From Clostridia bacterium (GTDB lineage Bacteria > Bacillota > Clostridia > Oscillospirales > Acutalibacteraceae), in the NCBI GenBank assembly GCA_017507805.1, contig JAFWAC010000024.1:1-64000 (forward strand): a stretch of 64,000 nt of DNA, written 5' to 3'. The notes below the pieces were generated by a model. The model had not been told where the DNA came from, made no database searches, and was given only the letters and a program-made list of their open reading frames with translations. The stretch's first letter is position 1. Each line of letters begins with the position of its first letter. Positions 60,076-64,000 of this stretch are shown one piece after another. Made by a program: the position numbers and the translations under genes.

Positions 60076-62874
60076 ATGAAAAGCATAGTTATAAAATGTG
60101 TTTTGGTATGGCTTTTGCTGTCTGTTATTGCGGTATCTATGCCTTTTGGCATTTCGACTGCGGCGGTTGAAGCCGTGACTGAGAATGTAACAGACATTAA
60201 TATCACAGCGAATGACTATACTGCATATTCTTCCCGAACAGAGGCACAGCCTGCAGGTGTTGATATAAATGTATTCGGGGATGAGCTTCTGCTTGAAAAT
60301 CAACAGTCTGCCAAATACAGCATAAATATTCAAAAGCCGGGGCTTTATAGAATAGCCTTTGAGTATCTATCTCAAAACAATTCTAAAAATGCTCTTGAAT
60401 TGAAGCTTGAAATAGACGGTGAAATTCCATTTGAGGAATTATCTGCACTTTCACTTTCAAGACTTTGGCAAAATGATCCGCAGGTAACCTCCTATGTGGA
60501 AAACTCAAATGATATCCGCCCCTCGCTTGTAGAGGCGCTTGAGTGGCAGAAATTCGAGGTCAAGGATGCGCAGGGTTATACAGCTGAGCCCTTTGAAATT
60601 TATTTCGGCGAGGGAGAACACACCCTTTCCTTTATAAATATCGGTGAAGCCTTTAAGCTCAGAAGCATCGTGCTTGACGGTACATATACTGCGGCGGCTT
60701 CCTATGAGGAATACATAAAGCAATTTGAAGCTACTCCTAAATTTGACGGTGAGACAATAACCGTTCAGGCAGAAGCGTTTACAACAGTTTCATCGCGCTC
60801 ACTTATTGCATCAAGCGATTTATCGGATGCTGCAACATATCCCTCGGATTACAGCTTCATAAAGCTTAATACCTTAGGCGGTACTAATTGGCGCTATGTA
60901 GGGGATACTGCCGCTTGGGAGGTAGTGGCTCCGCAAGCAGGACTTTATAAAATCGCGCTTCGCTTCAAGCAGAATTATTATAACGGTATTTCAACCCACA
61001 GAAGGCTTATTGTCAATGGCGAGGTGCCTTTTGCGGAGGCGGCAGATATATCCTTTGATTACGGTATTAATTGGCGTGTTTATACCTTTGAGGATAGGTA
61101 TATATATCTTGAGCAGGGTAAGAATACAATAGCCCTTGAGGCGGTTCTCGGAAGCAATACTTATATCCTTGCAGATCTTGAGGATATAATTTATAACCTC
61201 AATAGTCTTTACCGCAGAATTATAACCATCACAGGCACATCACCCGATGTTTACCGTGACTATGCGCTGGAAAATGAAATTCCCGACCTTATACCGAGAC
61301 TTGAGGCATATACTGCAGATACTAAGGCGCTGCTTGCTATGATTGAGGAATATTACAGCGGTCAGGGTAGTGAGACAGCGGTACTTAACCAGATATATTA
61401 TCAGCTTGAGGATATGCTTGATGATCCTTCAAGCATTACAAAAAGCTCAAGACTCAGCCGTTTTAAGTCTAATATAAGCTCACTAGGCACATGGGCAAAC
61501 AAGCTGCGTGAGCAGCCGCTTGAAATAGATGTTATAGCCCTTGTGGGTGAAAACGGCGAGCCGCCTCGGGCAAAGGCAGGTTTTATTGAAACGGTTGTAT
61601 ACAGGGCAAAGCGTTTCTTTGCTTCCTTTGTCACAGATTACAGCACACTTGACGGCACCGCCGCCTCTAATGAGGCAGATTTGCGTGTGTGGGTGGCAAC
61701 CGGACGCGACCAGGCACAGCTTGTTAAAAATATGGTAGAGGATACCTTTACTCCGAAATATAACATAGGCATCAGTGTGGAGCTGGTTTCCGGCGGCTTG
61801 ATTGAGGCGATACTTGCAGGCCGCGGTCCTGATATCGCGCTTGACCGCGCCGAGACTGACCCTGTGAATTTTGCAATGCGTAACGCGCTTTATGACCTTT
61901 CACAATTTGAGGATTTTGAGGAAGTTCGCAGTTGGTTTTGCGAGTGTAGCTTTATTCCGTTTGAGTATCAGGGCGGATTTTATGCGCTTCCGATAACCCA
62001 ATCCTATAATATGATGTTCTACCGGACAGACATATTTGAGGAATACGGTATCACGGTTCCCAAAACCTGGGAGGAGCTTATTCTTTATGTACTGCCGATA
62101 CTTAATTCAAATAATATGACGGTGGGTATCGGTGCTGTTACAGACGCTTCACTTTTCAAGACCGTTCTTTACCAAATGGGCGGTTCTATATACAGCGATG
62201 ATTTACTTAATGCCGCTTTGGATTCACAGATTGCTTATGAGGCATTCAAAACCTCGGTTGAGCTTTATACCGATTACGGTGTTCCGCAATCCTATGATTT
62301 TATAAACAGGTTCCGTACGGGTGAAATGCCGCTTGCTATTGCGGCTTATACATCCTACAACAATCTTAAGCTCAGCGCTCCTGAGCTTACGGGTATGTGG
62401 GAAATGGTATGTATACCGGGTGTTGAGGACGAAAACGGAAACATTAATAATACACAGCTAATGGGCTCAAGCAGTGCCGTTTTAACAAAAAACTGCAAAA
62501 ATCCTGAGGCGGCGTGGAAGTTCCTTAAGTGGTTTTTATCGGCTGATACACAGGCGCGTTACGGGGTTGATATTGAGTCTATTCTCGGCGCCGCAGGCAG
62601 ATATAACCCTGCTAATATGGAGGCAATGAGACAGCTTTCCTGGGCAAATAAACAGCTGGAATTTTTGGAGCTTCAGCGCACATCTGTGACGGATATTCCA
62701 AATCCGCCCGGCAGTTACTTTATACAGAGGGCGATCAACAACGCCTTTGTTTCGGCTGTTATCGACAGTCAAAATCCAAGAGAAGCACTGCTTTATTGGA
62801 ACGAGGAAATTAATTTTGAGCTTGAGCGAAAGCGTGAGGAGTTTAATTACGATCCCGCTAAAACCGCAAGCTGA
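60076..62874 (+). CDS. Large extracellular sugar-binding protein of an ABC importer
   Basis: A 932-residue secreted protein. A signal peptide (about residues 1-33) is without lipobox cysteine. Two beta-rich modules (about 35-215 and 225-365) resemble carbohydrate-binding domains of the CBM6/35 fold, and a helical linker follows. From about 537 there is a family 1 solute-binding domain (VWVATGRDQAQ, GRGPDIALDRA, FYALPITQSYNMMFYRTDIFEEYGITVPKTWEEL). It is more than twice the usual length. How it stays at the cell is not apparent. The ATG follows GGGAGGG. Confidence 0.88.
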   Translation: MKSIVIKCVLVWLLLSVIAVSMPFGISTAAVEAVTENVTDINITANDYTAYSSRTEAQPAGVDINVFGDELLLENQQSAKYSINIQKPGLYRIAFEYLSQNNSKNALELKLEIDGEIPFEELSALSLSRLWQNDPQVTSYVENSNDIRPSLVEALEWQKFEVKDAQGYTAEPFEIYFGEGEHTLSFINIGEAFKLRSIVLDGTYTAAASYEEYIKQFEATPKFDGETITVQAEAFTTVSSRSLIASSDLSDAATYPSDYSFIKLNTLGGTNWRYVGDTAAWEVVAPQAGLYKIALRFKQNYYNGISTHRRLIVNGEVPFAEAADISFDYGINWRVYTFEDRYIYLEQGKNTIALEAVLGSNTYILADLEDIIYNLNSLYRRIITITGTSPDVYRDYALENEIPDLIPRLEAYTADTKALLAMIEEYYSGQGSETAVLNQIYYQLEDMLDDPSSITKSSRLSRFKSNISSLGTWANKLREQPLEIDVIALVGENGEPPRAKAGFIETVVYRAKRFFASFVTDYSTLDGTAASNEADLRVWVATGRDQAQLVKNMVEDTFTPKYNIGISVELVSGGLIEAILAGRGPDIALDRAETDPVNFAMRNALYDLSQFEDFEEVRSWFCECSFIPFEYQGGFYALPITQSYNMMFYRTDIFEEYGITVPKTWEELILYVLPILNSNNMTVGIGAVTDASLFKTVLYQMGGSIYSDDLLNAALDSQIAYEAFKTSVELYTDYGVPQSYDFINRFRTGEMPLAIAAYTSYNNLKLSAPELTGMWEMVCIPGVEDENGNINNTQLMGSSSAVLTKNCKNPEAAWKFLKWFLSADTQARYGVDIESILGAAGRYNPANMEAMRQLSWANKQLEFLELQRTSVTDIPNPPGSYFIQRAINNAFVSAVIDSQNPREALLYWNEEINFELERKREEFNYDPAKTAS

Positions 62875-62891
62875 GAGGGGAGAAATCAGAA

Positions 62892-63800
62892 ATGGCAAAA
62901 AATCGGCAAAAGAGACTTAGATATACCAAAAGGGATAAACGCGAGTTTGCTGTGAGCTACTCAATGTTAGCACCGTTTTTGCTCGTTTTCTGCGTTTTTA
63001 CCCTTATCCCGATTTTCTGCGCCGTTTTTCTCAGCTTCACCTCGTTTAATATGCTTGAGTTTCCTGTGTTTACAGGTTGGGTGAATTATCGCCGCCTGCT
63101 TTTCGAGGACGATGTATTTTTAATAGCCCTTAAAAACACATTGATTTTTGCGGTGCTTACAGGACCCTTGAGCTATATATTAGCCTTCTTTTTTGCCTGG
63201 CTGATAAACGAAATGCCTGCGAAGCTTCGTGTGTTTATGACAATCCTGTTTTATGCGCCGTCAGTTTCGGGCAATGCCTATTTTATATGGCAGTATATGT
63301 TCAGTAATGACAGCTACGGTCTTGTGAACGGTTTGCTTATGTCTTGGGGGATTATCAGCGAGCCAATACTCTGGTTTACCGATCCGGATTACAATATGAT
63401 AATAATCGTTATAGTTCAGCTTTGGCTGTCGCTTGGAGTATCATTTTTGGCATTTATCGCAGGTCTGCAATCGGTGGATAATACCCAATACGAGGCGGCG
63501 GCTGTGGATGGTGTTAAAAACCGTTTTCAGGAACTTTATTATATAACGCTTCCGAATATGAAGGATATGCTTCTTTTCGGTGCTGTAATGCAGATATCAG
63601 GTGCTTTTTCGGTAGGAGATATAACTCAGGCGCTCTCCGGCGGCTACAATTCGGTGCAGTATTCGGCGCTCACAATTATAAACCATATGAACGATTACGG
63701 TACTGTCAGATATGAAATGGGTTATGCCTCAGCTATATCGGTTGTTCTTTTTCTAATGGTTTATTTCTCTAAAAAACTGATATTCAAGATACTTAAGTAA
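62892..63800 (+). CDS. Sugar ABC transporter permease (MalF/LplB type)
   Basis: A 302-residue membrane protein with six segments. The EAA loop reads EAAAVDGVKNRFQELYYITLPNMKD. It is the first permease of the importer and lies 17 bases after the binding protein gene. No ATPase is in the window; the family often borrows a shared MsmK-type ATPase. Confidence 0.95.
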   Translation: MAKNRQKRLRYTKRDKREFAVSYSMLAPFLLVFCVFTLIPIFCAVFLSFTSFNMLEFPVFTGWVNYRRLLFEDDVFLIALKNTLIFAVLTGPLSYILAFFFAWLINEMPAKLRVFMTILFYAPSVSGNAYFIWQYMFSNDSYGLVNGLLMSWGIISEPILWFTDPDYNMIIIVIVQLWLSLGVSFLAFIAGLQSVDNTQYEAAAVDGVKNRFQELYYITLPNMKDMLLFGAVMQISGAFSVGDITQALSGGYNSVQYSALTIINHMNDYGTVRYEMGYASAISVVLFLMVYFSKKLIFKILK

Positions 63801-63811
63801 GGAGGGTTTTT

Positions 63812-64000
63812 ATGCTGACGGGCAGTAAAAAAAGAATAAAAGCAAGAAGGCATAAAAAGGTGAACCGTTCCCTCCCAACAACCGTTGTATTAGGACTTTT
63901 GCTGTTCTTGATAGGTGCCTTTATGGCATTGCCGCTTTTATATGCCGTGATTTCTGCATTCAAGCCTATGGAGGAGTTTTTCCTCTTTCCGCCGCGATTT
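63812..64000 (+). CDS. Sugar ABC transporter permease (MalG/LplC type), partial
   Basis: The first 63 codons of the second permease. A basic N terminus and a first membrane segment end in ISAFKPMEEFFLFPPRF, the typical LplC/MalG start. It is preceded by AAGGAGGG and cut by the window end. Confidence 0.9.
   Translation, partial: MLTGSKKRIKARRHKKVNRSLPTTVVLGLLLFLIGAFMALPLLYAVISAFKPMEEFFLFPPRF

Overview
The window looks like chromosome from a low-to-moderate GC, spore-forming Gram-positive anaerobe of the Clostridia (Eubacteriales, perhaps Oscillospirales). The evidence is spoIIR, a dnaG-sigA pair, a T-box leader on pheS, strong AGGAGG ribosome binding sites with many TTG and GTG starts, a Firmicutes-type LexA box, and a sortase-anchored pilin-like wall protein. 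There is no phage module, no CRISPR array and no intact insertion sequence. The mobile-looking DNA is small palindromic or MITE-like repeats, densest at 1.75-2.13, 32-34.2, 41.4-41.5 and 51.7 kb.

Layout. 0-3.4 kb: pheS with its T-box, a repeat and hairpin cluster, and trxB-trxA. 3.5-12.5 kb: a 2723-residue surface protein (von Willebrand A domain, about 13 FctA/Spy0128-like isopeptide domains, IPQTG anchor) behind a TetR regulator whose promoter carries a palindromic operator. 12.6-19.1 kb, minus strand: a PlsC-like acyltransferase, a Rieske-FAD oxidoreductase, a zinc protease, an ABC exporter pair and tcdA. 19.3-24.7 kb, plus strand: two tandem TIM-barrel isomerases, uvrC and an NhaC-type antiporter. 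24.7-31.1 kb: a dehydrogenase cluster (quinone reductase-like MDR, type I dehydroquinase homologue, SDR, Gfo/Idh, MDR) flanked by two AraC regulators, probably carbohydrate or carbocycle catabolism.

31.1-34.2 kb is an accessory pocket: a LexA-boxed 61-residue membrane protein, a TerB-like protein, tRNA-Thr(CGU), three XRE regulators with visible operators, a DUF6809-like protein and several repeats. 34.2-38.3 kb: ppa, a polar amino acid ABC importer, and a DUF421/DUF4363 pair. 38.4-41.2 kb: AraC plus uxuA-uxuB for hexuronate degradation. 41.6-51.7 kb, plus strand: a polysaccharide deacetylase, an EamA-IspE fusion, spoIIR, rpmE, a YigZ protein, dNTPase, dnaG, sigA, a TSCPD protein, an unknown protein and an amidase. 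51.9-54.3 kb: two AT-rich zinc-ribbon membrane proteins. 54.4-57.6 kb: rpiB-tsaB-tsaE, a SEDS protein and a PQ-loop protein.

57.8-64 kb is a saccharide utilisation locus. It has a TIM-barrel protein with SLH-like modules but no signal peptide, a 932-residue solute-binding protein and two permeases, the second cut by the window edge. The first two genes have matching upstream sites: direct repeats 21 bp apart at the same distance from the -10 box, which suggests one AraC-type activator. A related repeat sits upstream of uxuA.
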